Positions 1 to 6,293 of a stretch of DNA of 7,020 bases are shown here, one piece after another. Within the stretch, counting starts at the first letter, position 1. Every line of letters begins with the position of its first letter. The notes below the pieces were generated by a model that had not been told where the DNA came from, ran no database searches, and worked only from the letters and a program-made list of their open reading frames with translations. The stretch is from Pseudomonadota bacterium (lineage in GTDB: Bacteria > Pseudomonadota > Alphaproteobacteria > Rickettsiales > UBA1997): NCBI GenBank assembly GCA_009921385.1, contig RFXY01000051.1:1-7020 (forward strand), written 5' to 3'. Position numbers and translations under genes: made by a program.

Positions 1-1230
1 TCTTATGCAGCGCTGTTGCTGCATCTGGAGAGGCTCCGTTATCAATTCATAAACCGCTGTCGCATTAGGTTTTATGCCATCAAAGTTAATAGGTAAAGAC
101 TGAGTGTGTGACAATTCTTCATTGCCAAACAACAATAAAAATGCCAAAGCTTCTTCTTTTGACATTTTGGATATAGTTTTCTCAACTTCTGTCTCTTTCA
201 AATCAACATTATCTCGTTTGGTATTTTGAAGAATAATCTTCTTGATCAAATTAAAAGTGCCACGATTAAGATTTATATGTTCGATTTGATCGCTATTTTT
301 TGCTAACGATTCTTCTTCTATCATCTTAACAAGTTTAGAACAATTCACTCGATTAACTGTTTCCAAAGAAGAGTTAGAACCGGCATAATTCTTTTCAAAT
401 GCTTCGGTGTTGTTAAAAGTGGCAAGAATTTTGTTTAAGTCGGCGATGGTTTTATAATCAAATTCAGCCTGCCTAGACCGGCTATTTTGATTAGCAAAAC
501 TAATTTCAACTTCTACACCAGCTCTTATGGTTATAGGTTCTTCTATAGATCCTGCACTTGGCATTGATTTTTGTTGAAAAACACCAATTTGCTCGCTGGT
601 ATTTTGAGTGTAGGAAGTTGGATATGCAGAATTAAACTGCTCTTGCCATTGCAAAACAAGCTCGGGATCGTTGACTATTTCGGCAGATTCTTGTAGTTGA
701 CGGGCAAAATCTCCTGCTTGATTTAATAAAACCTGATTTTCTGTTTTATCAAATACGGTGCCTTTTTGTTGTTGCAATTTCTTTTGAACAATATCATTAA
801 TTTCTTTTATAAAATCGCCAAAATCTGTAGAAAAACTTCTCTCATCAATCAGGTTACCAAAATAATAATTCACAACAACATGTGCATGATGATAGGCATT
901 TTTATATTTTAATACTTCATTTACACGATCGGTAGGAATTGTTTCTCCTATTTTACCGTCACTAATTTTTTTTAATTTTTCATAACTTAACTGCGAAGAT
1001 CCAGTTTTTAGCTCGAGCGGATGCTGGTTTTTATCAGATTCATAATATTGTTTAAAATTATTTAGAATTTCTTTTAGCTTATCATCTGGTGATACAGTAT
1101 TAATAATGCTGGCTAATTGCAAAAAAGGCAAAATATGGTTAATTCGCATCGATTTATTTGGTTCCGATAGATTTTTCCAAGTTTGAAAAATAGATTGTAT
1201 GTTGTTGATTTGTGTTGTAAAATATGGCAT
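1..1230 (-). CDS. Uncharacterised hydrophilic protein, at least 410 aa, 3' end outside the window
   Basis: I read this frame codon by codon from the ATG at 1230 down to base 1 and found no stop, so 410 codons are open and the C-terminus lies beyond the window. The protein starts MPYFTTQINNIQSIF. It has no signal peptide and no clear membrane segment. It is rich in Gln, Asn, Lys, Glu and Ser. I see only two cysteines, one in VNRVNCSKLV and one near the window edge. A histidine cluster YHHAH lies at residues 113-117. The middle (about residues 190-240) is Gln/Ser/Thr-rich and probably less structured, and it is followed by a strand-like stretch ITIRAGVEVEISFAN. A helical, charged part (ETEVEKTISKMSKEEALAFL) comes near the end. 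I do not recognise a family. A cytoplasmic or secreted accessory protein is possible, but no function can be assigned. It is divergent from leuD and no Shine-Dalgarno is visible before the ATG. The unbroken length makes a real gene very likely. Confidence 0.85.
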   Translation of the reverse strand, partial: MPYFTTQINNIQSIFQTWKNLSEPNKSMRINHILPFLQLASIINTVSPDDKLKEILNNFKQYYESDKNQHPLELKTGSSQLSYEKLKKISDGKIGETIPTDRVNEVLKYKNAYHHAHVVVNYYFGNLIDERSFSTDFGDFIKEINDIVQKKLQQQKGTVFDKTENQVLLNQAGDFARQLQESAEIVNDPELVLQWQEQFNSAYPTSYTQNTSEQIGVFQQKSMPSAGSIEEPITIRAGVEVEISFANQNSRSRQAEFDYKTIADLNKILATFNNTEAFEKNYAGSNSSLETVNRVNCSKLVKMIEEESLAKNSDQIEHINLNRGTFNLIKKIILQNTKRDNVDLKETEVEKTISKMSKEEALAFLLLFGNEELSHTQSLPINFDGIKPNATAVYELITEPLQMQQQRCIR

Positions 1231-1460
1231 AAATTATAATTTTTTATTGTTAGAAAGCTGAATTCAAAATAGAAAAAAATAAATAAACAACACATTCCTG
1301 CCGAAAAAAACTCTTTTGCGCGATAAGCAAAATAATGAAACAGCAAATTTTAAAAATACTATTTGACAAATTTAGCAAAATAACCATAAAAAAATTGCTT
1401 GTTTTTTATTTTACTTGCTTTTAACATTTTAATATAAGCTGTTAATTATCAAAATATTTT
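1231..1460. promoter_or_regulatory. Divergent A+T-rich intergenic region
   Basis: These 230 bases separate the minus-strand orphan gene from leuD and should hold the start signals for both directions. Visible structure: a perfect 6-bp inverted repeat TTTTGC (1314-1319) / GCAAAA (1327-1332) around a 7-base loop; a direct repeat AGCAAAATAA at 1326-1335 and 1374-1383; CAAATTT at 1344-1350 and 1367-1373; and TTGCTT at 1395-1400 and 1415-1420, exactly 20 bases apart. Such short A/T-rich repeats can arise by chance in DNA of this composition. No convincing minus-strand promoter stood out: a TATAAT reading at 1238-1233 is too close to the ATG. I see no RNA gene. Confidence 0.55.
1363..1390 (+). promoter_or_regulatory. 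Putative sigma-70-type promoter for the leuD-fabI gene run
   Basis: A perfect -35 hexamer TTGACA (1363-1368) is followed after 16 bases by CATAAA (1385-1390), which matches four of the six positions of TATAAT. Transcription would begin near 1397 and leave a leader of roughly 60 bases before the leuD ATG. An alternative -10 element, TATAAG at 1433-1438, matches five of six but has only a poor -35 (TTACTT, 1411-1416) at 16 bases. The assignment rests on hexamer matches in A+T-rich DNA and is tentative. Confidence 0.4.
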
Positions 1461-2063
1461 ATGCAAAAATTTAACAAACTAGTTGCTTTGGGGGCTTCTT
1501 TGCCCATTCTTAATGTTGATACCGACATGATTATTCCTAAGCAATTTCTTACCACCATTAAAAGAACTGGTCTTGGAGCTAATTTATTTTATGAAATGCG
1601 ATACGATGTTAATGGCTCTTTAATTGAAAATTTCGTGTTAAATCAACAGCCTTTTTCTTCTGCGAAAATTTTGGTTTCGCGAGATAACTTTGGTTGCGGT
1701 TCAAGTCGAGAGCATGCCCCGTGGGCTTTGCTTGATTTTGGCATTCGTTGCATTATTGCTCCTTCTTTTGCCGATATTTTTTTTAATAATTGCTTTAAAA
1801 ATGGCATTTTACCAATAATTCTAAGCAAGCCCGAAGTTGAAGAGCTTTTAGCTTATGCCGAAAATAAGCAAAATTCTTTTACCATCGATTTGGCTTTGCA
1901 AGAGTTGGTTGCCAACAATAAAGTTTATCATTTTAACATTGATTCTTTTCGTAAAAAATGCTTGCTAGAAGGTTTAGACGACATCGGCTTAACCTTGCAA
2001 CAAGAACATTTAATTACAGAGTTTGAAAACAATAATCGTTTAACCAAGCCTTGGCTTTATTAA
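1461..2063 (+). CDS. leuD: 3-isopropylmalate dehydratase small subunit (LeuD)
   Basis: LeuD is the small, swivelling-domain subunit of isopropylmalate isomerase. With the iron-sulfur subunit LeuC it converts 2-isopropylmalate to 3-isopropylmalate in the cytoplasm, the second step specific to leucine synthesis. The 200 residues match the usual size (about 200). [13 protein letters not shown] is at 18-30, the substrate-contacting loop KRTGLG begins at 34, and the family signature [13 protein letters not shown] lies at 78-90, followed by [21 protein letters not shown]. The C-terminal [10 protein letters not shown] and final KPWLY are also typical. The ATG at 1461 fits the family's N-terminus, although no Shine-Dalgarno precedes it. 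It is the first gene of the plus-strand run and fabI starts 17 bases after its stop. Neither leuC nor leuB is beside it in this window. Related small subunits act on citraconate or homoaconitate, but the close LeuD match makes leucine synthesis the best call. Confidence 0.95.
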   Translation: MQKFNKLVALGASLPILNVDTDMIIPKQFLTTIKRTGLGANLFYEMRYDVNGSLIENFVLNQQPFSSAKILVSRDNFGCGSSREHAPWALLDFGIRCIIAPSFADIFFNNCFKNGILPIILSKPEVEELLAYAENKQNSFTIDLALQELVANNKVYHFNIDSFRKKCLLEGLDDIGLTLQQEHLITEFENNNRLTKPWLY

Positions 2064-2080
2064 TTTAATTTTATCACACT

Positions 2081-2896
2081 ATGTCTATACTTGCAGGAAA
2101 AAAGGGTTTAATAATGGGAGTTGCCAACGATCGTTCAATTGCTTGGGGCATTGCTCAAGAAGCCCACAAATACGGTGCTGATCTTGCCTTTACTTTTCAA
2201 GGCGATGCTCTCAAAAAAAGAGTTGAGCCCTTGGCTGCTTCTGTTGGCTCAAACATTGTTTTGCCTTGCGATGTTACCAATCCCGAATCTATCAAGCAAG
2301 CTTTTGCAGTTCTTGAGCAAAAATGGGGTAAGCTTGATTTTTTAGTTCATGCCATCGCCTATTCCGATAAAGACGAATTAAGAGGCAAATATCTTGATAC
2401 TTCATATGCCAATTTTGCCAACACCATGAACATTTCTGCCTTTTCTTTGGTGGCAGTTTCTAAAGAAGCCGAGCCTTTGTTAAAAAAATCCGACACTCCT
2501 AGCATTATCACTTTAAGCTATTACGGTGCCGAAAAAGTTATGCCTCACTACAATGTAATGGGGGTTGCCAAAGCCGCTCTTGAAGCCAGTGTGCGATATT
2601 TGGCAATGGATATGGGTAAAGATAACATCAGGGTTAATGCAATTTCGGCAGGTCCTGTCAAAACTTTGGCAGCTAGTGGCATTGGCGATTTTAGGCTAAT
2701 TTTTAAGTGGAACGAATATAATGCTCCACTGCGTAAAAATATTTCGTTGCAAGATGTGGGCGGAGCTGCGGTTTTCTTGCTTTCAAGCCTTGGTGGCGGT
2801 GTTACAGGCGAAGTTTTGCATGTTGATGCTGGCTACCATGTGGTTGGTATGAAGGCTCCAGATGCCCCAGATATCAGCATTCACAAAGACGAATAG
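2081..2896 (+). CDS. fabI: Enoyl-[acyl-carrier-protein] reductase, NADH type (FabI)
   Basis: FabI reduces trans-2-enoyl-ACP to acyl-ACP, the final step of each cycle of type II fatty-acid synthesis, in the cytoplasm as a homotetramer. The 271-residue protein is a full-length divergent short-chain dehydrogenase. The cofactor loop GVANDRSIAWGIA is at 13-25, CDV at 63-65, and the active-site set is Tyr147, Tyr157 and Lys164 in SYYGAEKVMPHYNVMGVAK. These correspond to E. coli Tyr146, Tyr156 and Lys163. NAISAGPVKTLAASGI and the substrate-binding-loop region follow. The C-terminal tail GMKAPDAPDI is the alphaproteobacterial form. Residue 93 is Ala (HAIAYSD) where E. coli has Gly93, a position linked to triclosan sensitivity. 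MSILAGKKGLIMG aligns with the E. coli N-terminus, which supports this start despite the lack of a Shine-Dalgarno. The next gene starts three bases after the stop. Confidence 0.96.
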   Translation: MSILAGKKGLIMGVANDRSIAWGIAQEAHKYGADLAFTFQGDALKKRVEPLAASVGSNIVLPCDVTNPESIKQAFAVLEQKWGKLDFLVHAIAYSDKDELRGKYLDTSYANFANTMNISAFSLVAVSKEAEPLLKKSDTPSIITLSYYGAEKVMPHYNVMGVAKAALEASVRYLAMDMGKDNIRVNAISAGPVKTLAASGIGDFRLIFKWNEYNAPLRKNISLQDVGGAAVFLLSSLGGGVTGEVLHVDAGYHVVGMKAPDAPDISIHKDE

Positions 2897-2899
2897 TTT

Positions 2900-3451
2900 A
2901 TGAGTTATTGCAACCTTTTGCCCTATTTAGGGCAAATGCCAAACATTCATCAATCTGCATTTATTGCTAACAATACCACCATTACTGGCAAAGTAAATAT
3001 TGGTGAAAAATCTAGTGTGTGGTTTGGTTGTGTGTTAAGGGGAGATGTTGCCAAAATAACTATCGGCTCTTACAGCAACATTCAAGATGCTTGCATTTTG
3101 CATGGCACCAGGCCAAATCATGCTCAAAACAAAACTGGCAAAGATGGGGCAATGGTTTCTGTTGGCAATTATGTCACCATCGGGCATTCTGCAATCATTC
3201 ATGCTTGCGAAGTGCAAGACTATGCTTTTGTTGGTATGGGTTCTATCGTGATGGATTTAGCCATAATCGAGCAATATGCTATGTTGGCCGCAGGTGCGGT
3301 TCTTACTCCTGGTAAAGTTATTAAATCAAAACAAATATGGGCAGGCAACCCCGCCAAATATCTAAGAGATATGACACAAACCGAACTAGACTATATCAAA
3401 ATATCAGCAGAAAATTATGTCGAACTGGCAATGCAATATCAAAAATCTTAA
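2900..3451 (+). CDS. Gamma-class carbonic anhydrase-like hexapeptide-repeat protein
   Basis: The 183 residues form a left-handed beta-helix protein of the gamma carbonic anhydrase / YrdA / PaaY group. Imperfect hexapeptide repeats (for example ITGKVNIGEKSSVW, KITIGSYSNIQD, VSVGNYVTIGHSAI) run from about 20 to 150, and a C-terminal helix follows GNPAKYLRDM. Candidate metal ligands are His68, His96 and His101. The five-residue spacing of the last two and Gln62 six residues before His68 match the pattern of the archaeal enzyme Cam; Arg47 and Asp49 lie in the expected conserved spot (LRGD). Metal binding is therefore likely. Real carbonic anhydrase activity is unproven for most bacterial members, and a thioesterase or other role is possible, so I give no symbol. 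The acidic loop of Cam that carries its proton-shuttle Glu is not apparent. The start lies three bases after fabI, and the 3' end overlaps the thioredoxin-like frame by 35 bases if that gene begins at 3417. Confidence 0.9.
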   Translation: MSYCNLLPYLGQMPNIHQSAFIANNTTITGKVNIGEKSSVWFGCVLRGDVAKITIGSYSNIQDACILHGTRPNHAQNKTGKDGAMVSVGNYVTIGHSAIIHACEVQDYAFVGMGSIVMDLAIIEQYAMLAAGAVLTPGKVIKSKQIWAGNPAKYLRDMTQTELDYIKISAENYVELAMQYQKS

Positions 3452-4052
3452 TAAAACTAAATTAGCCAATATGTTGTTAATCACAATTTTCATCGGTTGG
3501 TTGCTTGGCTATTTTATTTGGCATATTTACATCCAAAAAGTTGCCAATGAAAAAATTAAAATACCGCCATCAAACAATATTTCTTATAATCAGGTTTTGC
3601 CCGATAAAATCGATGCTAAACAACTAATCAATCTTGTTGCCGATGCTCAAGGAAAGCCAATTTTGCTCTATTTTTATACCACTTGGTGCGGTATTTGTGT
3701 AAAAAATTTTGATTTTATCAACACTTTGGCGAAAGAAATGCAAAACACAAATTTGCAAATTTTGGCAATTGCTGTTGATAAAGAGCTGTCCGCCCTTGAA
3801 CTGCAACAATATCATAACAAAAACAATCAAGATCTCTATTTTAAACCCTATATTTTAACTTCAAAAGCTCAATTTGTTGATTTTCTTAAGCAAACCAAAG
3901 TTGATTTTCGAGGAGCCGTTCCTTATACCGCCATTATTGGCAAAGATGGCAAAGAAGTTTTTAATTATATCGGCATTAAAGATTATGATTATTTAAAATC
4001 AAAAGTAATCAAATATCTCTATCTCAATCGCCAAAAATCAGAAAATGAATAA
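3417..4052 (+). CDS. Membrane-anchored thioredoxin-like (TlpA/DsbE-type) protein
   Basis: The protein has one hydrophobic segment near the N-terminus (about 17-38, MLLITIFIGWLLGYFIW) preceded by lysines, then a linker and a thioredoxin fold. The fold carries an active-site motif WCGIC with Cys91 and Cys94 in LLYFYTTWCGIC. A cis-proline candidate is Pro169 in RGAVPYTAIIGKDGKEVF. This layout is that of anchored periplasmic thiol-disulfide reductases of the TlpA/CcmG kind, which keep cysteines of exported partners reduced. The partner is unknown, and no cytochrome c maturation gene is nearby. Two starts are possible. ATG 3417 overlaps the previous gene by 35 bases and keeps the positive residues before the membrane segment. 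ATG 3471 leaves a 19-base gap but starts directly in the hydrophobic stretch (193 residues). I prefer 3417 on topology, but neither has a Shine-Dalgarno. The 3' end abuts cysS. Confidence 0.85.
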   Translation: MSNWQCNIKNLNKTKLANMLLITIFIGWLLGYFIWHIYIQKVANEKIKIPPSNNISYNQVLPDKIDAKQLINLVADAQGKPILLYFYTTWCGICVKNFDFINTLAKEMQNTNLQILAIAVDKELSALELQQYHNKNNQDLYFKPYILTSKAQFVDFLKQTKVDFRGAVPYTAIIGKDGKEVFNYIGIKDYDYLKSKVIKYLYLNRQKSENE

Positions 4053-4056
4053 CCAC

Positions 4057-4062
4057 AAAGAG
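4057..4062 (+). promoter_or_regulatory. Shine-Dalgarno-like AAAGAG that favours the later cysS start
   Basis: The purine stretch AAAGAG ends six bases before the ATG at 4069. It is one of the few ribosome-binding-site-like sequences in the window, where most genes lack one. It supports translation of cysS from 4069 rather than from the in-frame ATG at 4045. The match to GGAGG is partial, so this is suggestive only. Confidence 0.4.
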
Positions 4063-4068
4063 CACAAC

Positions 4069-5418
4069 ATGCAGGTTTTTAACACCCTCACAAATAAACT
4101 CGAAAAGCTGATAACTCATCAACCAGAAAGCGTCAAATTTTATGTTTGTGGCCCAACGGTTTATGACCGACCGCACCTTGGCAATGCTCGATCTATTGTG
4201 GTTTATGATTTATTTTATCGGCTGTTTTTACAATATTTTTCGCAAGTTATTTATGTGCGAAACATCACCGATGTTGACGATAAAATCAATAATTCTGCTA
4301 AAGAGCAAAATATTTCTATTTCGCAACTTACCAGCAAAGTGCTAGATTGTTTTTATAGCGACATCAATGCTTTGCAAGTGCTTAAACCAACTTATGAGCC
4401 AAAAGTAACCAATCATCTGCCCGAAATTATTGCCTTGATAGAAAAAATTTTAGCCAACAAAAATGCCTACATCAGCCAAGATCACATTTTATTTTCGGTT
4501 GATTCTTATCAAAAATACGGGCAACTTTCTAATCGCAACATCGAACAACTAATTGCTGGCTTTCGTGTTGAAACAGAAAGTTACAAAAAAAATCCTCTTG
4601 ATTTTGTGTTATGGAAACCAGCCAGCAAAAACGATGATCCGTCTAGTGTTTTTGATAGCCCTTGGGGAAAGGGCAGGCCAGGTTGGCACATCGAATGTTC
4701 TGCTATGAGTAGCAAATATTTGGGCGAAAATTTCGATCTGCATGGTGGCGGTGCTGATTTGCAGTTTCCTCATCACGAAAATGAAATTGCCCAAAGTTGC
4801 TGTGCTAATCAGGGCTCAACCTATGCCAAATATTGGGTGCATAACGGTTTTCTCACCGTAAATGGCGAAAAAATGAGTAAATCGTTAAAAAATTTTATTA
4901 CTGTTTTTGATTTATTGCAAAAAAATATCGCTGGAGTGGTTATTCGTTATATGTTGCTTGCCACTCACTATCGTAAGCCTTTTGATTTTAACGAAAAAGC
5001 CCTGCAAGATGCTCAAAAAAGCCTCGATAAATTTTATCAGCACATTTTAGATTGCGATTTTTCTTTGCCCTTTTTACCACCTTCTTTGTCGCTTTTAGAG
5101 GCACTAAGTAACGATTTAAACACTTCTATTGCCTTTGCTTTTTTGCATCAACTCACCAAAAATCATAGCGATAAATGGCAATTGGCTTCTGATCTGCATT
5201 TTCTTGGCTTGCTTGATGTTGATTATTTGCAACAAAAACAGCAAAAAACCACTTTTATTGACCATGCCGAAATCGAAAAAATGCTAGAGTTAAGACAAGA
5301 ACATAAAAAAAATAAACAGTTTGCTTTGGCAGACAAAATTAGAGACGATCTTTTACAAAAAGGAATTGCCATTGCCGACAATTCACAAAACACAACTTGG
5401 AGTTTTTTAAAAAAATGA
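4069..5418 (+). CDS. cysS: Cysteinyl-tRNA synthetase (CysRS)
   Basis: CysRS is a monomeric class I synthetase that charges tRNA-Cys with cysteine in the cytoplasm. From the chosen start the protein has 449 residues (E. coli: 461). The HIGH-type motif is HLGN (36-39, in [10 protein letters not shown]) and the KMSKS loop is at 268-272. The zinc ligands Cys27, Cys210, His235 and Glu239 lie almost exactly at the E. coli positions 28, 209, 234 and 238. [41 protein letters not shown] and the C-terminal [13 protein letters not shown] are further family hallmarks. An upstream in-frame ATG at 4045 would add eight residues and overlap the previous gene by 8 bases. I prefer 4069 because MQVFNTLT matches the usual CysRS N-terminus, the zinc cysteine numbering fits, and AAAGAG precedes it. 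The stop TGA overlaps the next ATG (ATGA). Confidence 0.97.
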   Translation: MQVFNTLTNKLEKLITHQPESVKFYVCGPTVYDRPHLGNARSIVVYDLFYRLFLQYFSQVIYVRNITDVDDKINNSAKEQNISISQLTSKVLDCFYSDINALQVLKPTYEPKVTNHLPEIIALIEKILANKNAYISQDHILFSVDSYQKYGQLSNRNIEQLIAGFRVETESYKKNPLDFVLWKPASKNDDPSSVFDSPWGKGRPGWHIECSAMSSKYLGENFDLHGGGADLQFPHHENEIAQSCCANQGSTYAKYWVHNGFLTVNGEKMSKSLKNFITVFDLLQKNIAGVVIRYMLLATHYRKPFDFNEKALQDAQKSLDKFYQHILDCDFSLPFLPPSLSLLEALSNDLNTSIAFAFLHQLTKNHSDKWQLASDLHFLGLLDVDYLQQKQQKTTFIDHAEIEKMLELRQEHKKNKQFALADKIRDDLLQKGIAIADNSQNTTWSFLKK

Positions 5419-6293
5419 TTAATTCTGTCCAAAATATCAATGGCATTTCTGCTATAATTGAGCAATATCAATATTTTATTTTAGATATTTGGGGAGTGCT
5501 TCACGACGGCACCGCTCTTTACCCGCAGGTTTTGTCGACTTTGCAATATCTTAAAAAAGCCAAAAAAACTGTCTGCTTACTTTCTAATGCCCCCAGAAGA
5601 AGCCAAGTGGTGGCAGATTTTTTAACAAAAATGGGCATCGATAAAAGTTTATATAGTTTTATTCTTACTTCTGGTGAGGCGGTTTATCTTGATCTTCAAC
5701 AAAATCAGCAAAATAATTTTGCCCTTTTTAAGCAAAAATATTGCTATGCCGGCCCTGTAAAAGATCGCGATTTACTTGTAGGTTTATCTTATCAAGAAGT
5801 TGATATTTCTTCGGCTGGTTTTATTTTAAACACTGGTTTTGACAATGATAATTCTACTTTAACCGAAAAAATTCCGTTATTAAATGAAGCAAAAAAACAC
5901 AATCTGCCTATGATTTGTGCCAATCCCGATTTAATGGTGGTTAAACAAAATGGTCAAAAAATAATTTGTGCAGGAGTTATGGCTAAACACTATGCAAGTC
6001 TAGGCGGAGAAGTGTTTTATTATGGCAAGCCCAAGACAAAAATTTATGAAGTTTTGCACAATTTACTAGAAAAACCAGATAAATCTAGCATAATTGCTGT
6101 TGGCGACGGTTTAGAAACTGATATTTTAGGAGCTAATAATTTTCAGATCGCTAGTTTGTTAGTAACTGGCGGTATTTTAACTCATGAATTAAAAATTTCA
6201 TTTTCTCAAAAAGTTGATCTTGACAAAATTAAAAATATATGTCAAAAATATAGTGCTATTCCAAATTATACAATTTCAAATTTATATTTATGA
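5415..6293 (+). CDS. HAD-superfamily class IIA hydrolase, function unknown (DxWGVLHDG type)
   Basis: This 292-residue protein has the four HAD motifs of the class IIA (NagD-like) group. Motif I is LDIWGVLHDG with the predicted nucleophile Asp24; motif II is LLSNAPRRS (Ser57); motif III has Lys205 in YYGKPKTKIYEVL; motif IV is GDGLETDILGANN (230-242), which holds the magnesium-binding acids. The cap domain lies between motifs II and III, as expected for class IIA. The residue two after the nucleophile is Trp26 instead of the general acid Asp usual in phosphatases. As I recall this is characteristic of the subfamily TIGR01459, whose substrate is unknown. A phosphatase on a small sugar phosphate or nucleotide is a reasonable guess only. 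The ATG at 5415 overlaps the cysS stop in ATGA. A TTG at 5397 would add six residues but offers no advantage. GGAG at 5399-5402 sits rather far upstream. Confidence 0.9.
   Translation: MINSVQNINGISAIIEQYQYFILDIWGVLHDGTALYPQVLSTLQYLKKAKKTVCLLSNAPRRSQVVADFLTKMGIDKSLYSFILTSGEAVYLDLQQNQQNNFALFKQKYCYAGPVKDRDLLVGLSYQEVDISSAGFILNTGFDNDNSTLTEKIPLLNEAKKHNLPMICANPDLMVVKQNGQKIICAGVMAKHYASLGGEVFYYGKPKTKIYEVLHNLLEKPDKSSIIAVGDGLETDILGANNFQIASLLVTGGILTHELKISFSQKVDLDKIKNICQKYSAIPNYTISNLYL

Noticed and set aside
1233..1238. TATAAT on the minus strand directly before the orphan gene's ATG
   Set aside because: Transcription from it would start inside the coding sequence, and there is no -35 element at a suitable distance.
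1113..1346. 77-residue minus-strand frame rich in Phe with a membrane-like stretch, overlapping the start of the orphan gene
   Set aside because: It lies in another frame of a 410-codon open frame over half its length, has no ribosome-binding site, and its hydrophobic residues come from A+T-rich non-coding sequence.
3019..3315. 98-residue plus-strand frame within the carbonic anhydrase-like gene, rich in Cys, Trp and His
   Set aside because: It is a shifted reading of the conserved hexapeptide repeats, which explains its repetitive look; the carbonic anhydrase-like frame carries all family motifs.
5397..5414. Upstream TTG start that would extend the HAD protein by six residues
   Set aside because: It lies inside the end of cysS and adds no family residues; the ATG at 5415 forms a standard ATGA overlap.
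5223..5471. 82-residue minus-strand Cys/Phe-rich frame across the cysS/HAD junction
   Set aside because: It is antisense to two well-supported genes and has no recognisable features.
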